Part shown: piece by piece, positions 9,115 to 17,813 of the stretch
Layout: every line of letters starts with the position of its first letter
Position numbering within the stretch: the first letter of the stretch is position 1
Assembly: GCA_964498095.1 (NCBI GenBank)
Contig: CAZCFY010000013.1
Location: forward strand, 57,301-121,300
Direction of reading: 5' to 3'
Source of the DNA: SG-bin7 sp964498095
GTDB taxonomy: Bacteria; Bdellovibrionota; Bdellovibrionia; Bdellovibrionales; SG-bin7
DNA length: 64,000 nt
Notes under the pieces: generated by a model
Databases searched by the model: none
Seen by the model: only the letters and a program-made list of their open reading frames with translations
What the model was told of the DNA's origin: nothing
Position numbers and translations under genes: made by a program

Positions 9115-9947
9115 ACCGCGCTCAATAAAGGTGTGCCATCCTCGTCGTAAGTGGGAAACAATTGATAACTAGATTCTTTATCCTCTTTTAGATCGCCATT
9201 TTCACCGTTGTTGCGAGTTACGATCTTAGCAAAGTGATACCCTAAATAAATTCCCAAAGGATAATCACTAAACCAATGAATGCTGGTAGCGGAAAAACTC
9301 CAGCACAATAAACCAATCATCGGGTAACCCACCCAAGGTATCCATTTATATTCCGGATAATTTTCTTGAATAATAACCAGAGATGTTAAAACGCTAGAAA
9401 GATGCCCCGACGGCACAGCATCGTAATCACGCACGTGGGTGGCGTACTCTTGGGGACTCGGAAAGGGCCGCCACCGACCCGTTTTCTCATCGGAGCTCTT
9501 GGGGCTTTCACGGCCCGTGGTTCGTTTGGAAATTTGCACTAAAACGCCACTGGCGATGATGGACTCGCCAATCTGAAAAGCCGTGCGCTTAGCGCGCTTG
9601 TCCCCAAAAAAGTAACCCACACCCATAAAGGACAGGGCAGTACCAATCTGAAAGTAACCGCCACCAAATTTCTCGGCGTTAATCATAAAATCACGCCAAT
9701 CTTTATCTTCATCAAATTTTACTTTCGTGGCCTGCCAAGTTTCATAATCGGTTTGTAAAAGCATTCCACTAGCAGCGGCCAAAGACATTACATACGGTAA
9801 ACTTTCTTGGCGAAATGTTTCTTTCCACCAAACCTTTAGGTCACCTGGGACTTTTGTGAACATATGGTAGAATTTGGGGTCCTCTTCGGCCCAAGCATTC
9901 ACGGCAAAAATAAAAGTAAAACTCAACTTAAAGCATAAACGCCACAT
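9102..9947 (-). CDS. PAP2-like phosphatase with altered third motif
   Basis: A 281-aa protein. The ATG at 9947 is chosen because AGGAAA precedes it and a signal peptide (MWRLCFKLSFTFIFAVNAWA) begins there; the longer frame to 10043 has no such support. The order of PAP2 motifs is recognisable: KRTTGRESP, PSGHLSS, and SATSIHWFSDYP. In the third motif the His and Asp are kept, but the usual Arg after the first Ser is Phe (CWSFSATSIH). Activity is therefore less certain than for its neighbour. Likely inner-membrane enzyme with a periplasmic active site. Confidence 0.75.
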   Translation of the reverse strand: MWRLCFKLSFTFIFAVNAWAEEDPKFYHMFTKVPGDLKVWWKETFRQESLPYVMSLAAASGMLLQTDYETWQATKVKFDEDKDWRDFMINAEKFGGGYFQIGTALSFMGVGYFFGDKRAKRTAFQIGESIIASGVLVQISKRTTGRESPKSSDEKTGRWRPFPSPQEYATHVRDYDAVPSGHLSSVLTSLVIIQENYPEYKWIPWVGYPMIGLLCWSFSATSIHWFSDYPLGIYLGYHFAKIVTRNNGENGDLKEDKESSYQLFPTYDEDGTPLLSAVWQF

Positions 9948-10506
9948 AAATTGAATTTCCTGAAATGAAATGGGGACTGACACCACTATAGTATTGATCA
10001 ACACCCAGCAAAAAATGATACCCTGCCGGTAAACGCCAGCCATAGCCGAGAGCTAGACTCGCATGGGTTCCCGAAAATTTATCCGAATTGTAAATGCCGC
10101 TAGTTTTATCTAATCGCCAGAGTTCGCTATACCCCATATCAAGGCGATAAAACGCACCTTCGCCAATTTTTTTCTGCCAAAAGCGGAGGTAGCTTAGGTT
10201 GTAATTATAATTATGAAAGACCAAGGCTTCGCTGGCCTGCCAGTTTTCGGCGATATTTTCCATCGAGATTCTAAGTCCAATTCCTAAAATCTCTTGTTCC
10301 GAAATTTGCCGGTAAATACCTGGCATATCGGTGGTAGCTGTTAACCGACTTGTGCCACCCAGATTTTTTTTCGCGGCAATAGCATTCATATCAACACTGT
10401 CATGAGTGGAGTTTCCGGCCCCCGCGGACATGAGAAAATACCAACTGGGTTTAAATTCTTCAGCACGTACGAGGTTTAAAAAAATAAAAAGTAGCTTTAT
10501 CATCAT
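9928..10506 (-). CDS. Outer-membrane beta-barrel protein
   Basis: A 192-aa protein with a short signal peptide (MMIKLLFIFLNLVRAEE) and a barrel-like mature part: repeated amphipathic strands rich in Tyr, Trp and Gly (YRLDMGYSELWRL, HASLALGYGWRL) and a hydrophobic C-terminal strand. It overlaps both neighbours, by 4 bases with the DUF3106-like gene (ATGA) and by 20 bases with the PAP2 gene. A barrel with two PAP2 enzymes suggests envelope-lipid modification, but no catalytic motif of a known lipid A enzyme is present. Confidence 0.7.
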   Translation of the reverse strand: MMIKLLFIFLNLVRAEEFKPSWYFLMSAGAGNSTHDSVDMNAIAAKKNLGGTSRLTATTDMPGIYRQISEQEILGIGLRISMENIAENWQASEALVFHNYNYNLSYLRFWQKKIGEGAFYRLDMGYSELWRLDKTSGIYNSDKFSGTHASLALGYGWRLPAGYHFLLGVDQYYSGVSPHFISGNSIYVAFML

Positions 10507-10847
10507 TGCTGCCTGGCCTTGAAGTTTAAACCTTGGGTGCGGCGAAGGTAGCGGCGCTGATGAGGTGTCATTCTACGATAGCGAAAGATCCCGCGGCGAA
10601 TGCGGCTCTGGCGATCTGCCGAAAGCGCCCGAAACCGCTGATAAGCGCGGCGTAACCGCTCACGGCGCTCTACGGGCAATGCTTGAAACGCAAGCCACTT
10701 TTTTCTAATTTCTGCCTGCCGCTCGGGAGTCAAAGAATTCCATCGCATAAGTGGCGTCGCCTCGGGAGCTTCGGCAAAAATGCGTTTTTGCGGCGCCAAA
10801 ACAAATAGAGATAAAATGCCCAAAAAGCCGCGCCTATTTATCTTCAT
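10503..10847 (-). CDS. DUF3106-like secreted Arg-rich protein
   Basis: A 114-aa protein. The N terminus NRRGFLGILSLFVLA has twin arginines ahead of a hydrophobic stretch, which fits a Tat or Sec signal. The mature part is three to four repeats of about 20 residues of the form L(S/T)xxRQxxIRxxWxxFxxL (SLTPERQAEIRKKWLAFQAL, ALSADRQSRIRRGIFRYRRM), as in DUF3106. Very basic, predicted helical. The ATG overlaps the end of the 47-aa acidic ORF by 14 bases. The family's function is not known to me. Confidence 0.7.
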   Translation of the reverse strand: MKINRRGFLGILSLFVLAPQKRIFAEAPEATPLMRWNSLTPERQAEIRKKWLAFQALPVERRERLRRAYQRFRALSADRQSRIRRGIFRYRRMTPHQRRYLRRTQGLNFKARQQ

Positions 10848-10977
10848 CTAATTTTTCGAGGTCTTCCCAGTTTTCTTCTTCCTCAAGGGCTTCCATGTTT
10901 AGAAGAAGATCCAGATTTTCTAACATCTGCGGATCAACGGCCGGTGCACCGTCATCTTTCCTTTTAGTCTCATCCAT
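10834..10977 (-). CDS. 47-aa acidic small protein
   Basis: A short gene that starts 3 bases after the pdxJ stop codon (ATG at 10977) and overlaps the next gene. It encodes a strongly acidic, leucine-rich peptide (LENLDLLLNMEALEEEENWE in the middle, DEDK at the end). It has no signal peptide, so it is predicted cytoplasmic. No strong ribosome binding site is seen; translation is probably coupled to pdxJ. Small acidic proteins of this wording (ENLDLL) do occur next to DUF3106 genes, from memory and not checked. Confidence 0.6.
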   Translation of the reverse strand: MDETKRKDDGAPAVDPQMLENLDLLLNMEALEEEENWEDLEKLDEDK

Positions 10978-10980
10978 AGA

Positions 10981-11706
10981 CTAAAATTTTAATTTTTCTA
11001 GGTACTTTTGAACAGTCTGTTCTAATCCAAAATACAGTGCGTCGCAAATGAGTGCGTGCCCAATAGACACTTCTGCAAGCTCAGGGACCTGCCGGACAAA
11101 GAAGTTCAAATTTTCGAGGTTCAAATCGTGCCCAGCATTCACGCCAAGCCCCACCGCATGCGCTAACGAAGCAGTTTTTTGGTAGGGAACAATCGCCTCC
11201 CTGTTACCTTTGGCAAATTCATCGGCGTAGACCTTCGTATAAAGTTCAATGCGGTCAACTCCGATGTCACGGGCCGTAATCAAATCTTTTTCACTAACTG
11301 TTTTTGGATCTATAAAAATTGAAATGCGGGCGCCCGAAAACTTAAGCTGGCCAACAACCTCTTTTAAAAAATCTAGGTTTTTACAAATAAGCCAGCCCGC
11401 ATCTGAGGTCAAAACTCCCGGCGCATCGGGCACCAAAGTCGCTTGCGTGGGCTGCACTTCGTTGACGAGATCTATGTACTCCTGTGATGGGTAGCCTTCG
11501 ATATTAAATTCGGTTTTGATATTTTTTTTGAGAGAATAAACATCCTCAAAGCGAATGTGGCGGCCATCGGGACGCGGATGTACTGTAATTCCGTGGGCGC
11601 CAAAACTTTCTATAGCTAAGGCCGCTTGAACGACGTCAGGGTTATTTTCCCCGCGGGCGTTTCGAAGCGTTGCAATTTTGTTTATATTTACACTTAGCTT
11701 TACCAT
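10981..11706 (-). CDS. pdxJ: Pyridoxine 5'-phosphate synthase
   Basis: Condenses 3-amino-2-oxopropyl phosphate with deoxyxylulose 5-phosphate in the DXP-dependent route to vitamin B6. At 241 aa it has the family length. Conserved parts are LSVNINKIATLRNARG at the N terminus, the HPRPDGRHI loop with catalytic His, LVPDAPGVLTSDAGW, and NAGHDLN near the C terminus. The start MVKLSVN at 11706 is chosen by homology; the frame continues 54 bases further up without conserved sequence. First gene of a six-gene operon. Confidence 0.95.
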   Translation of the reverse strand: MVKLSVNINKIATLRNARGENNPDVVQAALAIESFGAHGITVHPRPDGRHIRFEDVYSLKKNIKTEFNIEGYPSQEYIDLVNEVQPTQATLVPDAPGVLTSDAGWLICKNLDFLKEVVGQLKFSGARISIFIDPKTVSEKDLITARDIGVDRIELYTKVYADEFAKGNREAIVPYQKTASLAHAVGLGVNAGHDLNLENLNFFVRQVPELAEVSIGHALICDALYFGLEQTVQKYLEKLKF

Positions 11707-11843
11707 TCCACTGTCACCCTGTAGCCACCCTGTAAGTATATGAAATCGCTTACTTATCACTATTAGCGTGTAATCGCAACAACCGCCGAAAAATATCTCA
11801 AGAGCTGGCCTGATTTGTGCTAAATGATGAACCGGGAGGGACG

Positions 11844-13190
11844 ATGAGCAAGCTATTAATTACTTTAATGTTTTATGTAGTTTCGGAGCTTGTTTTAGCG
11901 GCCCAAATTGATCCCGCAGCTTTGCATGCAAAAACGAAAAAAATACCTGTCATTGCCCTTCTGTCACCGGGTTGTTTAACCAATACGAGCTCAATCACGT
12001 CTCTTAGAATTGGAAACCGTGCGTGTGCGCGTACGCTTTCACAAGCCATTAACGTAAAAAACTTCCGTCCAATTTGGATAAGTCACGCCGTCGCATTTGA
12101 TATCTCTAAAGAGCAAATCGCGGAATTAGCTAAGCAAGCTTGGGTTGAGAAAATCTATTTTAATCATGTTTTTGCGTTTGAAAATTCAGTTTCTGATTAC
12201 AATTCGGTTTTTAAACTTCCATATAGTTTTGCGCAAATACGCCGCGAAGAACTCCGCATTCGCCATCCCGACTTAGATGGCCGCAATCAGGTGGTCGGCA
12301 TAATTGATACGGGTGTGGATGCCAGTCATGATGAACTCAAAGGCAAAGTTTTAAAATTTTTCGATGCCGACAAAAATCTTTTAACGGCGGCCAATGATTT
12401 AGCCGGTCATGGCACACATGTTGCCGGCATTCTCGGGGCAAAGTCTTTCGGAGTAGCACCCGCCGCCCAACTGATTGCCGCGAAGATGCTTTCCATAGAG
12501 AGCGCCCTGCGTGCCATGCAGTTTATTGCCGAGCAAAAAGATATACGCGTTGTTAATAACTCCTGGGGAGAACAACAACTTCCAGATATCGAAATCTATT
12601 ACCGTGCCCTCAATGTTTGGGAAAGCCTCTCTATTCTCCCCGTTTTTTCCGCAGGTAACGCCGGGCCCAATCCAGAAACCTTGACTCATCCCAAAGAACA
12701 TCCGTCTACGATTGTCGTAGGGGCTACAAATAAAGACGGCACTATCGCCAACTCATCGAGCCGCGGTCCGGGAAAATTCAACGGCGTCTTAGTATATAAG
12801 CCAGAACTTATTGCCCCGGGAGAAAAAATTGTCTCTACACTTCCCGGTAATAAATTCGGCGAATGGTCGGGTGCCAGCATGGCCGCACCTCTGGTAACTG
12901 GCGCCGCCGCTTTAATGTTGCAAGTTAATCCCCATTTAAATCCCCAGCGAATCCGCGAAATTTTAATTTCTTCGGCACAAGATTTTAGCGGCGGGTGGAC
13001 TCCCGACCGCGGTTACGGAATGCTCGACGTAACAATGGCAGTAAACATGGCAGCTAAAGAAGTAAAACGCAGCTTAATTTCACCACTTATGTTAAATGGA
13101 TTTTTTCCGGAACCAGAAAAAGAAGTTAAGCCAACAGCTAAAGATATCTTTTATTTTCCTACTGAACTCCAAGGATCGACTTGGAAGTAA
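11844..13190 (+). CDS. Secreted subtilisin-like (S8) serine protease
   Basis: A 448-aa protease with signal peptide (MSKLLITLMFYVVSELVLAA), an inhibitor-like propeptide region of about 110 residues, and a catalytic domain with the full triad: Asp in GIIDTGVD, His in GHGTHVAG and Ser in GASMAAP, plus the oxyanion Asn in NNSWG and NAG. GGGAGGG lies 3 bases before the ATG at 11844. The C terminus after the catalytic domain is short, with no recognisable anchor. Likely exported and self-processed. Monocistronic, convergent with the methyltransferase gene one base away. Confidence 0.93.
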   Translation: MSKLLITLMFYVVSELVLAAQIDPAALHAKTKKIPVIALLSPGCLTNTSSITSLRIGNRACARTLSQAINVKNFRPIWISHAVAFDISKEQIAELAKQAWVEKIYFNHVFAFENSVSDYNSVFKLPYSFAQIRREELRIRHPDLDGRNQVVGIIDTGVDASHDELKGKVLKFFDADKNLLTAANDLAGHGTHVAGILGAKSFGVAPAAQLIAAKMLSIESALRAMQFIAEQKDIRVVNNSWGEQQLPDIEIYYRALNVWESLSILPVFSAGNAGPNPETLTHPKEHPSTIVVGATNKDGTIANSSSRGPGKFNGVLVYKPELIAPGEKIVSTLPGNKFGEWSGASMAAPLVTGAAALMLQVNPHLNPQRIREILISSAQDFSGGWTPDRGYGMLDVTMAVNMAAKEVKRSLISPLMLNGFFPEPEKEVKPTAKDIFYFPTELQGSTWK

Positions 13191-13191
13191 T

Positions 13192-13992
13192 TTACTTATT
13201 CGCAAAGCCCTGCAGCCAAGAGTAATAAATTATTGAGCCCTTACTGCGTTTAAGGATATCAAATTCCTTTTTTAAATTTTTAACGAGCGCCGGAGTAATG
13301 CGCTTTTCTTCAAGTAAGCCCGGAACCGCCGACATAAATATCCCCTTTTGGAGCTCTAAAAAGTCATCCCGCTTATCTTTTTCCCGCCGGTCAAAGTGAG
13401 CAAAGGCTGGCAAAACTGCGATGTTTTTAAATTTGGCATCATCTAAGAACACACCCAGTTTTGCTCCGACGAAGGGGTCACCTGCGATTGTCCATTGGTA
13501 GTCATTAAATTCAAAAAGTACTTTTTGAATTGCCGGACTATAGGGATCGACAAAAAAGGTGTTGTTGAGAACTTCGTTACAAAAAATTTTGCCGCCAACG
13601 CGAAGTACCCGGTAGGCCTCTTTAACAACTTTACCCGGCTCGGGCACGTGTTCTAAAAGCCAACAAATAAATGCAGCGTCAAAGGTTAAATCTCCAAAAT
13701 CCAAGTCTTTTGCATTACCTTGCACGAATTTTACCTGGCCGCGCTGAGGATGCTTCTTAAATCTCTCTTTGGCTCTAGCTAATTGCTTTTCCGAGGCATC
13801 TACAGCGGTAATCTCGGCATGGGGAAACTTTTCGAGTAAGATTTCAGTTTGCGCGCCAACGCCGCAACCGATTTCTATAATGTGTTTACAGCTATGAAAG
13901 TCCACATAGCGGTAAACTTGGTCCTTTAAGAACTGTGACTGAAAGTAAAGGCGGTCCTGTTCTTTCTTTGAAAAACCGTGGAGATACTTCAC
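13192..13992 (-). CDS. SAM-dependent methyltransferase
   Basis: A 266-aa class I methyltransferase (Methyltransf_11/25 type). The SAM-binding motif I is IIEIGCGVGAQTE, the acidic end of strand 2 is ITAVDAS, motif III is FVQGNAKDLDF, and the post-motif is AFICWLLEHVPEPGKVVKEAYRVLRVGG. The C-terminal 100 residues are not diagnostic, so the acceptor (small molecule, quinone, lipid) is unknown. It starts at GTG 13992 after AAGG; the stop is one base from the protease stop. Confidence 0.88.
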   Translation of the reverse strand: MKYLHGFSKKEQDRLYFQSQFLKDQVYRYVDFHSCKHIIEIGCGVGAQTEILLEKFPHAEITAVDASEKQLARAKERFKKHPQRGQVKFVQGNAKDLDFGDLTFDAAFICWLLEHVPEPGKVVKEAYRVLRVGGKIFCNEVLNNTFFVDPYSPAIQKVLFEFNDYQWTIAGDPFVGAKLGVFLDDAKFKNIAVLPAFAHFDRREKDKRDDFLELQKGIFMSAVPGLLEEKRITPALVKNLKKEFDILKRSKGSIIYYSWLQGFANK

Positions 13993-13995
13993 ACC

Positions 13996-14721
13996 TTAGA
14001 AGAACTCTTTTGGAAAGGGTTCACTCCAAAAGGGTTTAACCGGATCGCGCTTCAGCGGAGCCATGGGCACGGTCATAGGTTCTTCGTCTTCGTATTTAAC
14101 TTTGGCTTTTTTAGCCTTCGGGGCTGGGGCGGGCTCGGCGGCGGCCACTTTGCGATTTTCGACTACTGCGTTAAACTTCGCTTCCGGCTTTTTGGGAGTT
14201 TCGATTACGGGCTGTGCTTTAGCTTCCTTTTTTGCCGGAACAAGTTTCACTTCCATAGTTGGTTTTTGCGGGACAAAAGGCTCCCCACTAAATAATTCAA
14301 TATTACGCGTTTGGATCCAGCCTTGGCCCTTACGCACGCAATCGGCGTTGTTACCCAATTTTTGCCAAAGCTCTTCGAGATCTTTGCGCGCCGTTAAGTG
14401 CTCAACGATTGTATTTTTATGTGGCTCACATTTTTTGATGCCATTAAAATAATAATAGTAATCAAAAAGGCCCCAGCGGACGGTCATTCCATATTTATTT
14501 ACGAATTCTTGGCGAACCAAATCAACACGCGCATTTTGGTCGGGCCAGCCGATTGCCTTACACACAAAATTATCGGCTTCGGTCGGCAGACTCGAACAAG
14601 CACCGACTCCGCGCTTTAGCCGAAATGTGGCATCCGCTTTTTCATCCGCAAGAGTTACACTGGCAAAAAAAGCTGTTAATAAAATGGCCTGTATGTTTAT
14701 GAAAGAAAATAGTTTTTTCAT
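13996..14721 (-). CDS. Secreted protein with Lys/Ala/Pro-rich tail
   Basis: A 241-aa protein with a signal peptide (cleavage near VTLADEKAD). The N-terminal domain (residues about 30-150) contains four to five cysteines and a Tyr run (FDYYYYFNG). The C-terminal 90 residues are low complexity with many Lys, Ala, Pro and Glu (KKEAKAQPVIETPKKPEAK), likely extended and able to span or bind the cell wall. Its stop lies 3 bases before the GTG of the methyltransferase. Family not recognised. Confidence 0.7.
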   Translation of the reverse strand: MKKLFSFINIQAILLTAFFASVTLADEKADATFRLKRGVGACSSLPTEADNFVCKAIGWPDQNARVDLVRQEFVNKYGMTVRWGLFDYYYYFNGIKKCEPHKNTIVEHLTARKDLEELWQKLGNNADCVRKGQGWIQTRNIELFSGEPFVPQKPTMEVKLVPAKKEAKAQPVIETPKKPEAKFNAVVENRKVAAAEPAPAPKAKKAKVKYEDEEPMTVPMAPLKRDPVKPFWSEPFPKEFF

Positions 14722-14903
14722 ACCTTAATATTCGGCAAAATCCCCAAAATTTTCAACGCGACTCGACCGAGGTAACAGTTCCCTTTCCTCGATGCAAAGT
14801 GTCTTTAGGGAGATGGGCTTTGGTATTAAGACTTTGGACTGGGCCCACCTATTGCACTCCCCGCACTGAGATTTTTAAAACTATCTTACGCAAGCGGGAT
14901 CAG

Positions 14904-15308
14904 ATGAAATCTGTATTTTTTTCTATATTCTTTACCTTAATCGGCACTTCTGCAATCGCCGCCGTTGGCGAATGCCAACAAGGTTATGCCGCAACTCCGT
15001 ATGGCTGTATGGCGCAAGGCGATTGCCCAGTAGGACAATATCAATACAACAACAATATGTGTTTAGTGGTTTATCCCGAAATGACTTACGGTGGGATACA
15101 ATGTAACGCTGGGTATGTTCTTACTCAATATGGTTGCTTAGCTCAAGGGTCATGTCCTGCGGGTCAAGCTCAGTATAACAACGTATGTGTCTCAAATGGT
15201 TATCCCTATGGATCCTATCCTTACGGATCATCTATTTATGGTTACCCTTACGGCACCATGGATAACAACGGTTATTCTTATTACTATTGGTACTATTACG
15301 GGTATTGA
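14904..15308 (+). CDS. Secreted Cys/Tyr-rich repeat protein
   Basis: A 134-aa protein with signal peptide (MKSVFFSIFFTLIGTSAIAA). The mature part holds two copies of a module of about 45 residues: C(Q/N)xGYxxTxYGCxAQGxCPxGQxQYNNxxC, each with four cysteines. It ends in a Tyr/Gly/Pro-rich tail (GYPYGSYPYGSS...YYYWYYYGY). This suggests a disulphide-stabilised surface or periplasmic protein with a sticky tail. The ATG at 14904 is chosen for the signal peptide; the frame runs further up to 14799. It forms a pair with the gene 17 bases downstream. Confidence 0.72.
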   Translation: MKSVFFSIFFTLIGTSAIAAVGECQQGYAATPYGCMAQGDCPVGQYQYNNNMCLVVYPEMTYGGIQCNAGYVLTQYGCLAQGSCPAGQAQYNNVCVSNGYPYGSYPYGSSIYGYPYGTMDNNGYSYYYWYYYGY

Positions 15309-15325
15309 AAAAGGGATTTATTAAA

Positions 15326-15688
15326 ATGAAAACTCTAATTTTGACTCTAGTCCTTTTTCTTTCTGGAATTGCAAACGCACAATCAGTTTCGGGTAGTGAA
15401 ATTGCGGCCTACGGAATCTCCAGTGGATATTGTCCCGTTGGATCGATCGCGGCATATAACACTAGCTCAGGTCTAGCTTGCCTAAGCCTTGCCGCACTTC
15501 CATCAGACGCGTACGTTCTCTATTACAATTACTACAATTATCAAAACACTTGGGTCTATAGCGGTTACACTTCCTACTCCAGCGGTTGGAGCCAAAATTA
15601 TGCAGCAGCTAGCTGCACATCTAGCTTTCCCGGTTGTAACTGCATTCCCGTTGGCGGTAATTCTAAAATCGGAATTTGCACGCGTTAA
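15326..15688 (+). CDS. Secreted Tyr/Ser-rich protein
   Basis: A 121-aa protein with signal peptide (MKTLILTLVLFLSGIANAQ). The mature part is rich in Tyr, Ser and Gly with a Tyr-Asn stretch (YYNYYNYQNTW) and a C-terminal cysteine cluster (CTSSFPGCNCIPVGG). The ATG at 15326 follows AAAGGGA at a good distance. Similar composition and adjacency to the preceding gene suggest a joint role outside the inner membrane; no family is recognised. Confidence 0.7.
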   Translation: MKTLILTLVLFLSGIANAQSVSGSEIAAYGISSGYCPVGSIAAYNTSSGLACLSLAALPSDAYVLYYNYYNYQNTWVYSGYTSYSSGWSQNYAAASCTSSFPGCNCIPVGGNSKIGICTR

Positions 15689-15769
15689 TTTTTTTTAGAG
15701 TACGGCGGCTTCGCCTAGCACAAGAGTTTCTTCACACGGCCCTGGCAATGTCGCGCGGGCCGAAAAAAT

Positions 15770-16642
15770 CTACGCGTTCAGCGCTTTCTTCAAAGTAATT
15801 CCCATATCGGCGGGGCTCTTAGAAATATGACAACCCGCTGAGCGCAGAGCTTCGAATTTATCTTCGGCCGTACCTTTTCCGCCGCTGATAATCGCACCGG
15901 CATGGCCCATGCGTTTTCCTTTGGGGGCTGTTGCTCCCGCGATAAAAGATACTACAGGTTTTTTAAATTCGCGCTTAATATATTCGGCGGCTTCCTCTTC
16001 CGCTGACCCACCAATTTCACCAATCATGATAACGGCGTCGGTATCTTTGTCGGCGTTAAATAATTGCAATACATCGATAAAATTTGTGCCATTAACGGGA
16101 TCTCCTCCAATACCCACGCAAGTACTTTGTCCCAAGCCCACATTTGTTAACTGATGAACAGCTTCATAAGTTAAAGTTCCCGAGCGTGATAAAACACCAA
16201 TGCGGCCGGGCTTGTGAATATGGCCAGGCATAATTCCTATTTTGCATTCGCCCGGAGTAATTACGCCAGGACAGTTTGGGCCAACCAGTCGGGATTTTTT
16301 TCCCTGCATAAATCTTTTTACGGTCACCATATCCATGACGGGAATGCCTTCGGTTATACACACGATTAACTCTAAACCCGCATCTACCGCTTCCATAATG
16401 GAGTCCGCCGCAAATGGTGGGGGCACATAAATCATCGTTGCATTGGCGCCCGTTTTTGCGACAGCTTCTTCCACCGTATTAAAAACCGGAAGCTCCAAAT
16501 GTTTTGTTCCGCCTTTACCTGGAGTCACGCCACCTACTAACTTAGTTCCGTATTTCAGCGCTTGTTCCGAGTGAAATGTCCCGTGTGTGCCCGTGAAACC
16601 TTGGCATATTACTTTTGTGTTTTTGTTTACCATGATTGCCAT
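15770..16642 (-). CDS. sucD: Succinyl-CoA synthetase, alpha subunit
   Basis: Forms succinate and ATP/GTP from succinyl-CoA with the beta subunit. At 290 aa it is of normal length. It shows the CoA-binding GFTGTHGTFH start, VGPNCPGVITPGECKIGIMP, and the phosphorylated active-site His in MGHAGAI. Last gene of the icd-mdh-sucC-sucD operon; its ATG lies one base after the sucC stop codon. Confidence 0.97.
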   Translation of the reverse strand: MAIMVNKNTKVICQGFTGTHGTFHSEQALKYGTKLVGGVTPGKGGTKHLELPVFNTVEEAVAKTGANATMIYVPPPFAADSIMEAVDAGLELIVCITEGIPVMDMVTVKRFMQGKKSRLVGPNCPGVITPGECKIGIMPGHIHKPGRIGVLSRSGTLTYEAVHQLTNVGLGQSTCVGIGGDPVNGTNFIDVLQLFNADKDTDAVIMIGEIGGSAEEEAAEYIKREFKKPVVSFIAGATAPKGKRMGHAGAIISGGKGTAEDKFEALRSAGCHISKSPADMGITLKKALNA

Positions 16643-16643
16643 G

Positions 16644-17810
16644 TTATTTCCCTTTCGCCGCTTTCACGACTTTTTCGGCGGCATCCGTTAGTTCGTCGGC
16701 AGGAACGATATTTAAACCACTTTCTTTAAGCAGTTTTTTGCCTAACTCCACATTTGTTCCCTGCAAGCGCACCACCAAGGGAACTTTAAGTCCTAAGTCT
16801 TTTGAAGCCGCGATAATACCTTCGGCGATCACATCGCACTTCATGATTCCGCCAAAGATATTTACCAAAATCGCTTTTACGTTTTTATCATTCAAAATAA
16901 TTTTAAAAGCGTTTGTTACCTTTTCTTTATTGGCGCCGCCACCGACATCCAAAAAGTTCGCAGGTTCACCGCCATGAAGTTTTATGATGTCCATCGTGGC
17001 CATCGCGAGGCCCGCACCATTTACTAAACAACCGATAGTTCCATCCAGTTTAATAAAGGCTAAATCGAATTTGCTAGCTTCAACTTCGGCAGGATCTTCT
17101 TCCGTGATATCCCGATATTCCATAATGTCTTTGTGACGAAAAAGCGCGTTATCATCGAAGTTCATTTTGCAATCAAGAGCGAGAACGTCGCCTTTTTTAG
17201 TCAGCACCAGTGGATTAATTTCAACCATCGAACAATCATTGGCCGTAAATACTTTAGATAATCCGATAAAAAATGAAGCCACTTTATTAACGATCTCAGG
17301 TTTAAACCCTAAAGCAAAAGCCATCTTGCGTGCCTGCCATCCGCCCAAGCCGGTAATTGGATCACAAGTAACGCGCATTATGGCGTTTGGATCTTTATGC
17401 GCAACTTCTTCGATATCCATTCCGCCCTGGCTAGAGGCGATCAAAGTTACCCGCGAAGTTGCACGGTCCAAGAGAACTGCTGCGTAATATTCTTTTTCAA
17501 TATCACAGCCCTCTTCGATCAAAACTTGGTTTACTTTCTTACCGCCGGGCCCTGTTTGGTGCGTCACCAGGTTCATACCAATAATCTTGGCAGCGTGAGC
17601 TTTAACTTCATCCAGAGTTTTCGCCAATTTTACACCGCCACCTTTACCGCGGCCGCCAGCGTGAATTTGGGCCTTAACAACCCATACATTACCGCCAAGT
17701 TCTTTGGCCACCGAAACTGCTTCGTCGGGAGTTTTCGCGATCTTCCCTTTTAAAGTTGGTACATTAAAGCGTTTTAAAACTTCCTTCGCCTGGTACTCAT
17801 GAATATTCAT
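16644..17810 (-). CDS. sucC: Succinyl-CoA synthetase, beta subunit
   Basis: The 388-aa nucleotide-binding subunit. It starts with MNIHEYQAKEVLKRF, shows the ATP-grasp region (KAQIHAGGRGKGGGVK), the metal/nucleotide site MVEINPLV, and the C-terminal phospho-His partner loop (NIFGGIMKCDVIAEGI). The start lies 3 bases after the mdh stop. It acts as a heteromer with the sucD product in the TCA cycle. Confidence 0.97.
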   Translation of the reverse strand: MNIHEYQAKEVLKRFNVPTLKGKIAKTPDEAVSVAKELGGNVWVVKAQIHAGGRGKGGGVKLAKTLDEVKAHAAKIIGMNLVTHQTGPGGKKVNQVLIEEGCDIEKEYYAAVLLDRATSRVTLIASSQGGMDIEEVAHKDPNAIMRVTCDPITGLGGWQARKMAFALGFKPEIVNKVASFFIGLSKVFTANDCSMVEINPLVLTKKGDVLALDCKMNFDDNALFRHKDIMEYRDITEEDPAEVEASKFDLAFIKLDGTIGCLVNGAGLAMATMDIIKLHGGEPANFLDVGGGANKEKVTNAFKIILNDKNVKAILVNIFGGIMKCDVIAEGIIAASKDLGLKVPLVVRLQGTNVELGKKLLKESGLNIVPADELTDAAEKVVKAAKGK

Positions 17811-17813
17811 TAA

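Noticed and set aside
9928..10506. Lipid A deacylase PagL, suggested by a His-x-Ser (THAS) in a small barrel next to PAP2 enzymes
   Set aside because: The catalytic Glu expected about 12-14 residues later is absent, and the surrounding sequence does not resemble PagL; kept as an unassigned barrel.
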